A stretch of DNA of 64,000 nt from an uncultured Acidobacteriota bacterium. Its GTDB lineage: Bacteria; Acidobacteriota; Blastocatellia; Pyrinomonadales; Pyrinomonadaceae. Below the pieces are notes generated by a model, which saw nothing but the letters and a program-made list of their open reading frames with translations, had not been told where the DNA came from and did no database searches. Below are positions 8,803 to 16,786 of the stretch, in pieces. Position numbers and translations under genes: made by a program. How positions within the stretch are numbered: the stretch's first letter is position 1; each line of letters opens with the position of its first letter. Location: the NCBI GenBank assembly GCA_902826795.1, contig CADEGD010000014.1:1-64000 (forward strand), in the 5' to 3' direction.

Positions 8803-9083
8803 GCTCGGGCGGGTGACGGGTTAATCGCTGACGTTCCATCGCGAATCTCTTCGAAAAACGTCATGATCTCATCCTCGGTCTCTCCGGATGCTTGGAAACC
8901 AGTCCGGATCGGATCCAGGATATCGTCGAAAGATCGAAAAGAAGCGCTTTCAAGCCGTTCGCGGACCTCCGACGCATCGTCGATCAGAGACACGAGATAA
9001 TCGGAAACCGCAAGGCCACCTTTCTGTGCCTGGATCTTGACTCTTGATTCAACTTCAGGGGGCAGATCTACCGTGATCGTCAT
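8799..9083 (-). CDS. Small RHH/antitoxin-like protein
   Basis: This 94-residue protein begins with a beta-strand plus helix pattern 'MTITVDLPPEVESRVKIQA' typical of ribbon-helix-helix DNA-binding proteins and VapB/CopG-like antitoxins. An acidic C-terminal half follows ('TEDEIMTFFEEIRDG'), the usual place where an antitoxin touches its toxin. No toxin gene is adjacent, so it may be an orphan or a simple regulator. There is no clear ribosome site before the ATG at 9083. It ends in a convergent 4-base overlap with the lipid-kinase gene. Confidence 0.6.
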   Translation of the reverse strand: MTITVDLPPEVESRVKIQAQKGGLAVSDYLVSLIDDASEVRERLESASFRSFDDILDPIRTGFQASGETEDEIMTFFEEIRDGTSAINPSPARA

Positions 9084-9125
9084 CGCACAAAAATCATATC
9101 ACAGCGTTTCGAGACAAAAGTTGTT

Positions 9126-9180
9126 TTGACAAACTCCTTGCCTTTTCCGTTAACAATTCGCTAAACTCACACAAACTCAA
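9126..9180 (+). promoter_or_regulatory. Possible promoter of the c-di-AMP riboswitch operon
   Basis: A perfect -35 hexamer TTGACA lies at 9126-9131. The -10 is poorer, with TTAACA/AACAAT-like words at 9150-9157. Position just before the aptamer (9181) fits. The -10 call is weak. Confidence 0.4.
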
Positions 9181-9331
9181 TTGCCGAAGTCGTGAAAACG
9201 ACGCGGGGGACCCAAGTTCGATTCCGTACCGTTCGGAACAGGGGCTAATCTGAGAAAAAGCTCAGAAGAAGACTTCTTCGCTTCCAGCCCGTCAGCTAAC
9301 CTCGTAGGCAAACACGAAGAAGGACACAGGA
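9181..9331 (+). promoter_or_regulatory. Cyclic-di-AMP riboswitch (ydaO-yuaA class)
   Basis: P1 is TTGCC (9181-9185) paired with GGCAA (9307-9311). Inside are the class hallmarks: GGGGGACCCA at 9205-9214, AGGGGCTAATCTGAG at 9240-9254 with its partner CTCAG, a CTTC-rich arm, and the near-invariant CCCGTCAGCTAACCTCG at 9288-9304. An AAGAAGGACACAGG tail follows at 9317-9330, where this class has its 3' pseudoknot strand. The order matches the ydaO aptamer of Thermoanaerobacter as I remember it. A terminator lies 15 bases further on, so binding of c-di-AMP would be expected to switch the operon off. The downstream genes are not the usual potassium-transport or cell-wall hydrolase genes. Confidence 0.9.
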
Positions 9332-9345
9332 TCCGAGCTCCAGAG

Positions 9346-9384
9346 AGAGGTCGTGAAGAAAGCGTTCTTCACGACCTCTTTGTG
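9346..9384 (+). terminator. Terminator of the c-di-AMP riboswitch expression platform
   Basis: A 15-bp perfect stem AGAGGTCGTGAAGAA (9346-9360) / TTCTTCACGACCTCT (9365-9379) with loop AGCG is followed by a short T-rich tail (TTTGTGTATT). It stands between the aptamer and the first gene at 9441, as expected for a transcriptional switch. Confidence 0.8.
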
Positions 9385-9440
9385 TATTCGGGTTGTTCTT
9401 CGACCGACACCTTTTTTTGCTTTTGTGGAGGCTCGATCGA

Positions 9441-10799
9441 ATGAAAAGGATCACCATTATCGGCGGCGGGGCGAGCGGAACTTTGCTTGCTTTGAACTTG
9501 CTCAGATACGACGGCGACGAGCGGCTTGAGATCAACCTCGTCGAAAAACGAACACATGTCGGGCGCGGCGTAGCGTTCTCGACCGATCAGGACTCTCACC
9601 TGTTGAACGTTCCGGCGGCGAAGATGGGCGCATATGCCGACGACGTCGAACATTTTCACCGTTGGCTGAACGAGTGCGGGCTGGAGAAAGACCCGACATC
9701 ATTCGTACCGCGGCGGATCTTCGGTGAGTATTTGCGGGAGCAGCTTGAGGAAGCGAACAAAAGCAAGGCCGACAACGTCGAGCTGAATATCTTCGATGAC
9801 GAAGCGATCGACATCGAACGTCACGATGGCAAGGTCGCGGTCCACCTGATGTCCGGCGACGTTTTGTATTCGGAAAAAGCGGCGCTCGCATTCGGCAATT
9901 TTCTTCCGCCTCATCCGACTGTGCCCGACCAGGCATTCGTGCATTCGCCGAGATATTTTCAAGATCCGTGGACGCCCGCGATGTTCGATTCGATCAAGGC
10001 GGAAGATGACGTGCTTATAGGCGGCACCGGCCTTTCGATGGTCGATGTGATGCTGCACCTCCATCAGCTTCGGCATCAGGGATTGATCAACGCTATCTCG
10101 ACCCGCGGCCAGCTTCCCGCCGTACACAAGCTCGGCTTCACCTATTCATCGTTTTACGATGAGATAAAGGGCTCAACGCGCGTGACCGATATTCTGAAAA
10201 CGGTCCGGGCCCATGCCAAGAACGCCGATTCAAACGGTAGCGATTGGCGGGCCGTGATCGACAGCCTCCGCCCGGTCACGCAGCAGATCTGGCTCGATCT
10301 GCCGCTTGCCGAGAAGAAATATTTTATGCAGCACCTAAGCCGCTATTGGAACGTCGCCCGACACCGGATGGCACCGGAAGCAGCATTGGTGATCGACGAA
10401 CTTCGTGGAACAGGTCAACTTCAGATTCTCAAGGGACGGCTCAAGAAGATCACGTGGGAATCCGGCATCGGTTTCGACGTGCGCTACTCGACCGTCGGTT
10501 TGGATCAATACGTCCACGCCGACGTGATCATCAACTGCATCGGATCGGAAAGCCGCTTCGATCAGCTCGACTCGCCGCTCGTCAAAAATATGCTCAACTC
10601 GGGAATGATCGCCTGTGACGAACTCCGCTTCGGCCTCGACGCAACACCTGATGGACAGCTCAAGACCGCTGATGGAAAGGCCAGCGATATGTTGTACACT
10701 TTGGGAACTGCTTTGAAAGGCGTGCTTTGGGAATCGACCGCGATCCCCGAGATACGCGTTCAGGCAAGAGACCTCGCACAAAAACTGATCTCGGAATAA
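9441..10799 (+). CDS. FAD/NAD(P)-binding protein (FAD_NAD_binding_9 type)
   Basis: This 452-residue cytoplasmic flavoprotein starts with the Rossmann dinucleotide motif 'ITIIGGGASGTLLALNLL'. It continues with 'VEKRTHVGRGVAFST' and 'HLLNVPAAKMGAYADD', features of the YdhS/ornithine-oxygenase-like family whose reactions are mostly unknown. A second nucleotide-binding segment is 'VLIGGTGLSMVDVML' (about 192-206). The ATG at 9441 has GGAGG at 9427-9431; a TTG further upstream lies too close to the terminator. It is the first gene after the c-di-AMP riboswitch, and its stop TAA touches the ATG of the acyl ligase. A redox role on a lipid or acyl product is an inference from context only. Confidence 0.85.
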   Translation: MKRITIIGGGASGTLLALNLLRYDGDERLEINLVEKRTHVGRGVAFSTDQDSHLLNVPAAKMGAYADDVEHFHRWLNECGLEKDPTSFVPRRIFGEYLREQLEEANKSKADNVELNIFDDEAIDIERHDGKVAVHLMSGDVLYSEKAALAFGNFLPPHPTVPDQAFVHSPRYFQDPWTPAMFDSIKAEDDVLIGGTGLSMVDVMLHLHQLRHQGLINAISTRGQLPAVHKLGFTYSSFYDEIKGSTRVTDILKTVRAHAKNADSNGSDWRAVIDSLRPVTQQIWLDLPLAEKKYFMQHLSRYWNVARHRMAPEAALVIDELRGTGQLQILKGRLKKITWESGIGFDVRYSTVGLDQYVHADVIINCIGSESRFDQLDSPLVKNMLNSGMIACDELRFGLDATPDGQLKTADGKASDMLYTLGTALKGVLWESTAIPEIRVQARDLAQKLISE

Positions 10800-13562
10800 A
10801 TGTCCGATTCCTTTTGCAAACGCGTCATTGATTCATTCGAATCGCGGCCTGAAAAGACTGCGATGCGGATCGTCGGCGATGACGATCATGTCTACACTTT
10901 CGGCGAAACGCTTTCGAGCGTTCGTTCGGTTGCGTTTCGTTTATCGGCCGAGGGCATCGAACACGGCGACCGCGTTGCGCTGATCGGCGAGAATCACCCG
11001 AGTTGGGCCGTGGCATATCTCGCGACGCTCTTCAACGGATCGGTCTGCGTTCCGATGGACCCGAACGGCGAGATCGAAACGCTGACAAACTTCCTGGAGA
11101 ATTCCGAAGCCAAGCTCGCCTTCATCGGCTCGGAGGTCGTCGATAAATTTTCGCAGATCGAGGAGCGTCTCGGACGAAAAATTCCGGCGGTCGTTTGGTC
11201 GAATAACGGCAGCGTTAGTTCGAACGGTTTTCAGCCGTTCGGCGAGTGGACCAGTTCGGGCTATCCGGAAGACTACGCGAAAGCGACTCCGACCGCCGCC
11301 GGCGACGACATCGCGCTCCTGATCTATACGAGCGGCACGACCGGCACGCCCAAAGGAGTTCCGCTGACCCACGGCAACATCGTCGCCGAACTCGACGGCA
11401 TCAATCGCGTTCTGCGGCTCGACGATACCGTCAAGATCCTTAGCCTGCTGCCGCTGTTCCACGCATATCTGCAGATCGTGAACCTCTGGGTCGCTACGAC
11501 TTATGGCTGCGAGATCGGTTATCTCAAAGAGATGACACCCGCCGAACTCAGCAGTGCGATGAAGGAGTTCAAGCCGACTATCCTGACGACCGTCCCGCGG
11601 CTTTGGTACGTATTTCACAAAAAGATCTTCGACGCCGTCGAGGCAAAGCCGGCGGCAGTTCGGACTATTTTCAGTTCTCTGCTCACGCTCAACGGAGCGT
11701 TACGTGACGCGGCCGGCATCAATCTCGGCAAAAAACTCTTCGGACAAGTTCACGAATCGTTCGGCGGGAATCTTCGCATCGCAATCTCGGCCGGATCTCG
11801 TTTCGATGAAGACGTCGCTAAAGATTTTCACAAGCTCGGGTTCACCATCGTGCAGGGCTACGGCCTGACCGAAACGAGCGGAGCCGCAACCGCGACTTAC
11901 GAGAACGACAACAAGATCGGCTCGGTCGGCAAGCCGATGTTCAATGCCGAGATCAAGATCGCCGAGCCCGATGCGCAAGGCGTCGGCGAAGTGCTGATCA
12001 AAGGCGAGATGGTGTTCAGCGGATACTACCGCAACCCGACTGCGACGGCCGAAGCGTTCACCGAGGACGGCTGGTTTCGCTCCGGCGATCTCGGCAAGCT
12101 CGATTCCGACGGACATCTTTTCATCGTCGGCCGAGCGAAAGACGTGATCGTGCTTCCGTCGGGCAAGAACGTTCATCCGGAAGATCTTGAAGTTCACTAC
12201 CTTAAAGCTCCCGAGGTCGAGGAACTTGCCATTATCGGCGTTGCGGATGAGAACTCCGGCCGTGCGGGAGCAGAGAAACTCGTCGCGGTCGTCGTGCCGA
12301 ATTTCGAGTATCTAAAGGCCGCAAAACTTTCGAACTCGAGAGAGGCGATCCGATACGCGCTCGACAACCTCGGCCGCGAGCTTCCCGAATATCAGCGTGT
12401 TCGCGATTACATCGTCCGCACCGAGCCGCTACCGCGTACCGCGACTCGCAAGATCAAACGCTTCGAATTGAAGAAACAGATCGAAAGCGGCGAGATCGGC
12501 AGCGGCGGTTTGCCCGAGAAAAAGGAGTGGAAACTTCTTGCCGCAGATTCGCAATTGATGGAATCGGGACTCGGATCGACCGTAGCCTCTGCGATCCGGT
12601 CGCAATCGAAAGACGTCGAGCTGATCCACCCGGACATGAATCTCGAGATCGATCTCGGCCTCGATTCCCTTGCCCGTGCCGAGTTTTTCGCCGCCCTCGA
12701 ACACGCTTTCAAGACCGAGTTTACCGCCGAGCAAGTCGCGGGAGCATTAACCGTCCGAAACGCGATCGAACTCATCGGCTCGACCGAAGTCGGAAAGAAT
12801 ATCGATGCTGGAAATGACGTTGAAGCTGCGATCTCCACCGATCTGAATTGGGGCAAGATCGTTCGCGAAGCGGAAGACGATCTGCCTGAAGTTCGCGCCG
12901 CCCTGCGAGACCGTCCGCTGTTCGTCACGTTCGCTTTCGTCGTCTATCGGATCTTCAATCTTTTTTGCCGCGGGTTTATGAGGTTGGAAGTCAGCGGCGT
13001 CGAGAATCTAACAAAAGCAGCTAACGCGGCCCCGACGTTTCTCGTCTGTCCGAATCATCAAAGCTTTCTCGATCCGTTCGTGCTCACCTCGAACTATCCA
13101 TATTCGATCTTTCGCCGCATCTTTCACGTTGGCGCCAGCATGTTCTTTAAAGGTGCGGTCATGCGGTTCATATCGCGAATGCTCCGCGTCGTTCCGATCG
13201 ATCAGGACACCCAACTGACGAAGGCGATGAAAGCCGGAGCAATCGGACTTAAGCGTGGAATGGTTTTGAACATCTATCCGGAAGGCGAACGAGCCTTTGA
13301 CGGCAAGCTGCACGAATTCAAAAAAGGCGCCGCGATCCTCGCGACCGAACTCGACCTGCCGATCGTCCCCGTCGCTCTCGACGGCTTGCAAAATGTATGG
13401 GCTCGCCGGTCGTGGAAAATCCGGCCGGCAAAGGTAAAGATAAAGATCGGCGAACCGATCTTTCCATCAACCATCGAAGCTACAGACGGCAACCGATACG
13501 AAGCCGTCACCGACTACCTTCGCTCTCAGATCGAATCAATGATCGCCGAGCTTCGCAAATAG
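10800..13562 (+). CDS. Three-domain acyl-AMP ligase / acyl carrier / PlsC acyltransferase
   Basis: This 920-residue protein has three domains. (1) AMP-forming long-chain acyl ligase, residues 1-560: P-loop 'IYTSGTTGTPKGVPLTH' (about 174-190), 'GYGLTETSGA' (about 350), 'FRSGDLGKLDSDGHLFIVGR' (about 425) and the catalytic Lys region 'PRTATRKIKRFELKK'. (2) Acyl carrier domain, about 595-665, with the phosphopantetheine serine in 'DLGLDSLARAEF' (about 620). (3) PlsC acyltransferase, about 700-920, with 'NHQSFLDPF' (NHX4D, about 752) and 'YPEGERAFDGKLHEFKKGAA' (about 825). The layout suggests that a fatty acid is activated, loaded on the built-in carrier and transferred to a glycerol-phosphate or lyso-lipid. 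It is in operon with the flavoprotein under the c-di-AMP riboswitch. Confidence 0.92.
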   Translation: MSDSFCKRVIDSFESRPEKTAMRIVGDDDHVYTFGETLSSVRSVAFRLSAEGIEHGDRVALIGENHPSWAVAYLATLFNGSVCVPMDPNGEIETLTNFLENSEAKLAFIGSEVVDKFSQIEERLGRKIPAVVWSNNGSVSSNGFQPFGEWTSSGYPEDYAKATPTAAGDDIALLIYTSGTTGTPKGVPLTHGNIVAELDGINRVLRLDDTVKILSLLPLFHAYLQIVNLWVATTYGCEIGYLKEMTPAELSSAMKEFKPTILTTVPRLWYVFHKKIFDAVEAKPAAVRTIFSSLLTLNGALRDAAGINLGKKLFGQVHESFGGNLRIAISAGSRFDEDVAKDFHKLGFTIVQGYGLTETSGAATATYENDNKIGSVGKPMFNAEIKIAEPDAQGVGEVLIKGEMVFSGYYRNPTATAEAFTEDGWFRSGDLGKLDSDGHLFIVGRAKDVIVLPSGKNVHPEDLEVHYLKAPEVEELAIIGVADENSGRAGAEKLVAVVVPNFEYLKAAKLSNSREAIRYALDNLGRELPEYQRVRDYIVRTEPLPRTATRKIKRFELKKQIESGEIGSGGLPEKKEWKLLAADSQLMESGLGSTVASAIRSQSKDVELIHPDMNLEIDLGLDSLARAEFFAALEHAFKTEFTAEQVAGALTVRNAIELIGSTEVGKNIDAGNDVEAAISTDLNWGKIVREAEDDLPEVRAALRDRPLFVTFAFVVYRIFNLFCRGFMRLEVSGVENLTKAANAAPTFLVCPNHQSFLDPFVLTSNYPYSIFRRIFHVGASMFFKGAVMRFISRMLRVVPIDQDTQLTKAMKAGAIGLKRGMVLNIYPEGERAFDGKLHEFKKGAAILATELDLPIVPVALDGLQNVWARRSWKIRPAKVKIKIGEPIFPSTIEATDGNRYEAVTDYLRSQIESMIAELRK

Positions 13563-13638
13563 AAATATAATCCAGTTTATAAGCAAGCATGATCTGGCGG
13601 CATTTCCCCTGCTATCTCGTGTCTGCTAAATTGTCGGT

Positions 13639-14007
13639 ATGCCATCAACAGCAATTCTTTGCGGAGTTCTACTTATCCTACTCGGAATCGCGGGCTACGC
13701 GGTCGCAGTTATGAACGATAACGCGTCCGCGACGGCTATGATTCCCGCCGCGTTTGGGACCGTATTAGTAGCGTTGGGGATCGTATCTCAGATGAAAGAG
13801 GGGCTGCGAAAACATTTGATGCATGTCGCCGTTGTCGTCGCTTTGCTCGGATTCATCGCGACCGCGGGGCGGCTGATCTCACGCCTCAGCCAATTGACCG
13901 CGTCGCCCGCCGTAATCTCTCAGGTGTTGATGGCTATTGTCTGTTTGATCTTCGTCGTTCTCGCGATCCGTTCTTTCGCGGCTGCCCGCCGAAATCGTGA
14001 AGCTTAG
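13639..14007 (+). CDS. Small integral membrane protein, unknown function
   Basis: This 122-residue protein has four predicted membrane helices, beginning at 'AILCGVLLILLGIAGYAV', 'AMIPAAFGTVLVALGIV', 'LMHVAVVVALLGFIATAG' and 'VISQVLMAIVCLIFVVLAI', and a basic C-terminus 'AAARRNREA'. I do not recognise a named family. It ends in a 4-base convergent overlap (TTAG, 14004-14007) with the sensor kinase gene. No terminator is visible between it and the acyl-ligase gene, but the 76-base gap contains no clear ribosome site. Confidence 0.65.
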   Translation: MPSTAILCGVLLILLGIAGYAVAVMNDNASATAMIPAAFGTVLVALGIVSQMKEGLRKHLMHVAVVVALLGFIATAGRLISRLSQLTASPAVISQVLMAIVCLIFVVLAIRSFAAARRNREA

Positions 14008-15389
14008 GCTTTAACGGCTGTTTTCACGCAATTTAATACGATCTCGACCGCAAGTCCGTCGCCTTGATTTTTTGCAGAGATCTTTCCATCATGCGCACGA
14101 ATCGCGTGGTCGGCGATCGCAAGCCCAAGCCCGGTTCCACCCGACCCGCGATCTCTTGCCTCGCCGACGCGGTAGAAGGGTTTGAACAGATTCGCAAGTT
14201 CGGCGTCCGGAACGCCTTCGCCGTGATCGACAATGCTTACGGTCGCCTGGCCGCCTCCGTTCGTTATCGACACGTCGACCGATGTTCCTTCTTTCGTGTA
14301 CCGTATCGCGTTCCGAAGCACGTTCTCGACCGCACTGCGGATCAGACTATCGCTTCCAACCACGCGGCAATCATCTGCACGCACGACCTTCACCGACCTG
14401 TTGCGAGCGTTCGCCTCAAAATCGGCATCCGCCGCAACCTGCTCGACGAGAGTCTTCAGATTTAGTTCACGCTGATCAAAGTCTTTCGAGCCGGTTTCAA
14501 GCTTCGACAAGGTGAGCAGGCGCGAGATCATATCGTTAAGCCGCTGCGATTCGCTCTCGACACGTTGGAAAAAGCCCGCGTTCTCACCGTTCGATTTCTG
14601 CTTGGCGATCTCAAGCGCGACGTTCATTCGAGCAAGTGGCGATCTAAGCTCGTGTGAGACATCTCGTGAGAGCCGCTGCTGAGACGTGATCAGCGTTTCG
14701 ATCCGCTCCGCCATTACGTCGAAGTCCTTGGCGAGCGATGCCAGTTCGTCGCGCCGTCTACCCAGCTTGCCAGCGACGCGGGTCGAAAGATCACCGTCGG
14801 CAAAACGCTGCGTCGCCCGGCGCAGTTTGCCGATGGGCGACGCGAGATATTTCGCCAGCAGCCAGCAAAGAACCAACGCGGTCAGCAGTAATGCACCGTA
14901 GCGAACATATCGAAGCGGCGATTCGCCAAAAAACGGCGTAAACCGCGGCCGCTCCCACCGGACTATCAATACGTATCTCTCGCCGTTCGCCAGTGCAAAC
15001 TTTCTCGCCGACACCGAAGTAGCCATCTCCGGCTGACTCTCGATCTCAACGATATCGCTCGACAATGCTTTCGCGACGAGTTCTTTGTAGCTCTCTGCCG
15101 CGACACCCTCTGACATCCAGACCCTGCCGTTTTCACCGATCAGGTCTACCTCCCCGATGTTTTCCGGTTTTCGGATTCGATCAAGAAACCGGCGTAATCC
15201 CGGTTCGCCCTCGGCCGCATAGATCTGCGCGGCAGTTTCGGCGTAGATATTGGTTTGATTAGTAACTGAAACCCGCCACCGGCTCACGACCGGCTCTGTC
15301 TGGACGGTCCAATTCAGGAAAACGACCACGCCAACCATCAAGGCAAGCGCCGCCAAAAACCAGAGAAAGATCTTAACGAAAAGATTCAT
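14004..15389 (-). CDS. Sensor histidine kinase (CpxA-like)
   Basis: This 461-residue inner-membrane kinase has TM1 at residues 6-28, a periplasmic sensor of about 130 residues and TM2 near 160-180. A HAMP domain follows ('SPIGKLRRATQRFADGD'), then HisKA with the phospho-acceptor His in 'VSHELRSPLARMNVALE' (about 246). The ATPase domain contains 'VLRNAIRYTKEGTSV', 'VDHGEGVPDAEL' and 'GSGGTGLGLAI'. It overlaps the response-regulator stop by 4 bases (ATGA, 15386-15389), so the pair is translationally coupled. The divergent neighbour is a Spy/CpxP-like protein, the usual partner of envelope-stress CpxA systems, which supports a role in sensing envelope damage. Confidence 0.92.
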   Translation of the reverse strand: MNLFVKIFLWFLAALALMVGVVVFLNWTVQTEPVVSRWRVSVTNQTNIYAETAAQIYAAEGEPGLRRFLDRIRKPENIGEVDLIGENGRVWMSEGVAAESYKELVAKALSSDIVEIESQPEMATSVSARKFALANGERYVLIVRWERPRFTPFFGESPLRYVRYGALLLTALVLCWLLAKYLASPIGKLRRATQRFADGDLSTRVAGKLGRRRDELASLAKDFDVMAERIETLITSQQRLSRDVSHELRSPLARMNVALEIAKQKSNGENAGFFQRVESESQRLNDMISRLLTLSKLETGSKDFDQRELNLKTLVEQVAADADFEANARNRSVKVVRADDCRVVGSDSLIRSAVENVLRNAIRYTKEGTSVDVSITNGGGQATVSIVDHGEGVPDAELANLFKPFYRVGEARDRGSGGTGLGLAIADHAIRAHDGKISAKNQGDGLAVEIVLNCVKTAVKA

Positions 15390-16072
15390 ACAAGGGTATA
15401 GATGTACCCGACCGACCGAACGGTCTTAATTCTGTCGCTTCCATCCTCACGAGAGCCGAGTTTTTTTCGCAAGTTGGATATATGCATATCGAGGCTGCGG
15501 TCGAACGGCGAAAGCTCGCGGTCTAGGACGCGGATGCTTAGCTCCTCTTTCTTGATCACCTTTCCGGCTTCGAGAAGAAGATGCTTGAGCAGATCGAACT
15601 CGACGGAAGTAAGCACGACCTCGTCGCCATGCAGTTTCGCCGACCTCGACGAATCGGACAGCTCAACGTCATCGACTACGATCTTATCGGTTCCCTTATC
15701 GTTCCCCTCGCCATTTACACGACGAAGGATCGCACGCAAGCGCGCGACTAGTTCACGCGGATTGAAAGGTTTCGGGAGATAATCGTCCGCTCCGGTTTCA
15801 AGGCCTACGATGCGTTCCATGTCGTCGCCGCGGGCAGTGAGCATCAGCACCGGCAGTTTTGAATCCGTTCGAAGATTCTTGAGAACCTCGAAACCGTTCA
15901 TCTTCGGAAGCATCACATCGAGGATCGCCATGTCGTACTTCCCCGACCTGGCCGCTTCGAGGCCGCTCGCTCCGTCGTTAACAACCGAGGTCTCGAACCC
16001 TTCTACTCCGAGATATTCGGAAACGAGTTCACATAATTCCTCGTCGTCGTCAATTATCAGCACCTTGCTCAT
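15386..16072 (-). CDS. OmpR/PhoB-family response regulator (CpxR-like)
   Basis: This 228-residue protein has a receiver domain with the acidic pocket 'IDDDEEL' (residues 7-11), phospho-acceptor Asp in 'MAILDVMLPKMNGF' (about 53), Thr/Ser in 'VLMLTARGDD' and Lys in 'YLPKPFNPREL' (about 103). A winged-helix DNA-binding domain follows, with 'SVEFDLLKHLLLEAGKVI' and 'DMHISNLRKKLG'. It would be phosphorylated by the kinase encoded immediately downstream. Three 10-bp-phased TTTACA words lie 43-68 bases upstream, between this gene and the Spy-like gene, and are candidate binding sites for autoregulation. Confidence 0.93.
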   Translation of the reverse strand: MSKVLIIDDDEELCELVSEYLGVEGFETSVVNDGASGLEAARSGKYDMAILDVMLPKMNGFEVLKNLRTDSKLPVLMLTARGDDMERIVGLETGADDYLPKPFNPRELVARLRAILRRVNGEGNDKGTDKIVVDDVELSDSSRSAKLHGDEVVLTSVEFDLLKHLLLEAGKVIKKEELSIRVLDRELSPFDRSLDMHISNLRKKLGSREDGSDRIKTVRSVGYIYTLV

Positions 16073-16114
16073 AAAGATATGATTCTACGTCAAAAAAGTG
16101 CTGAAAATACGGCG

Positions 16115-16140
16115 TTTACATTTATTTACACAAGTTCACA
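16115..16140. promoter_or_regulatory. Three 10-bp-phased TTtACA words, candidate response-regulator box
   Basis: TTTACA (16115-16120), TTTACA (16125-16130) and TTCACA (16135-16140) repeat with an exact 10-base period, one helical turn. They lie in the divergent region between the response regulator and the Spy/CpxP-like gene. OmpR/CpxR-type regulators bind direct repeats with this spacing. The assignment is inference. Confidence 0.5.
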
Positions 16141-16242
16141 CAACCTCGACATTCGACGCGCGGCGATCGTCGTTAATCATCACGTGGTCGCAAAAATTGT
16201 CGAGCACCGCAATAATCAAGCAAATAGGGAGTTATACAAAAA

Positions 16243-16728
16243 ATGAAAAAGGCAATCGTGGCAGTGTTAGGTGTTTTGGTGATCGGTATCGGAGCTTTCG
16301 TCGTTTTCGCGCAACGATCGGAAGGCGGAAAGCGTGGCGGATTTGGTCATCGTAGAATGGGCATGATCTTCAAGAAACTCGACCTGACCGAAGAGCAGAA
16401 GACGAAGGCACAAGAAATTGTTAAAGGAGCTTTCGAAAAGAACAAGGGTACATTCGATGCGCTAAAGGCGAATCGCGAAAAGATGAAAGCAGCGACCGCG
16501 AGCGGCGCGTTTGACGAAGCGGCCGTCACCGCGATCGCATCGGAGCAGGCCGGCTTGATGTCTCAAATGATCGTCGAGAAAGAGCGAACGAAATCGCAGA
16601 TCTTCGCGATCTTGACCGACGAGCAGAAAGCGAAAGCCGTCGAGTTCGAGAAGCAATTTGAGGATAAAATGAAATCGCGTTTCGGCAAGCGTGGCGGTTT
16701 CGGCGGGCCTGATGTATCCGAGGAATAA
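16243..16728 (+). CDS. Spy/CpxP family periplasmic protein (LTXXQ motif)
   Basis: This 161-residue protein has a signal peptide/anchor at residues 1-24 ('AVLGVLVIGIGAFVVFA'). The mature part is highly charged and almost wholly helical, with two LTXXQ motifs: 'LDLTEEQKTKAQEI' (about 45) and 'AILTDEQKAKAVEFEKQF' (about 123). Gly/Arg-rich ends flank it ('GKRGGFGHRR', 'GKRGGFGGPD'). Spy/CpxP proteins are dimeric periplasmic chaperones or inhibitors of the CpxA sensor. It is divergent from the CpxAR-like pair and is probably its target. The ribosome site is AGGGAG at 16227-16232 and a terminator follows. Confidence 0.9.
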   Translation: MKKAIVAVLGVLVIGIGAFVVFAQRSEGGKRGGFGHRRMGMIFKKLDLTEEQKTKAQEIVKGAFEKNKGTFDALKANREKMKAATASGAFDEAAVTAIASEQAGLMSQMIVEKERTKSQIFAILTDEQKAKAVEFEKQFEDKMKSRFGKRGGFGGPDVSEE

Positions 16729-16751
16729 ATAATTGTCGTAAGTTTCAGGCG

Positions 16752-16779
16752 GCCCGACATCATCAAGGTGTCGGGCTTT
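16752..16779. terminator. Bidirectional terminator between the Spy-like gene and nagA
   Basis: An 8-bp stem GCCCGACA (16752-16759) / TGTCGGGC (16769-16776) is followed by TTTCTGTG on the plus strand. It serves the Spy-like gene and may also serve nagA, which ends at 16787 on the other strand. Confidence 0.75.
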
Positions 16780-16786
16780 CTGTGTT

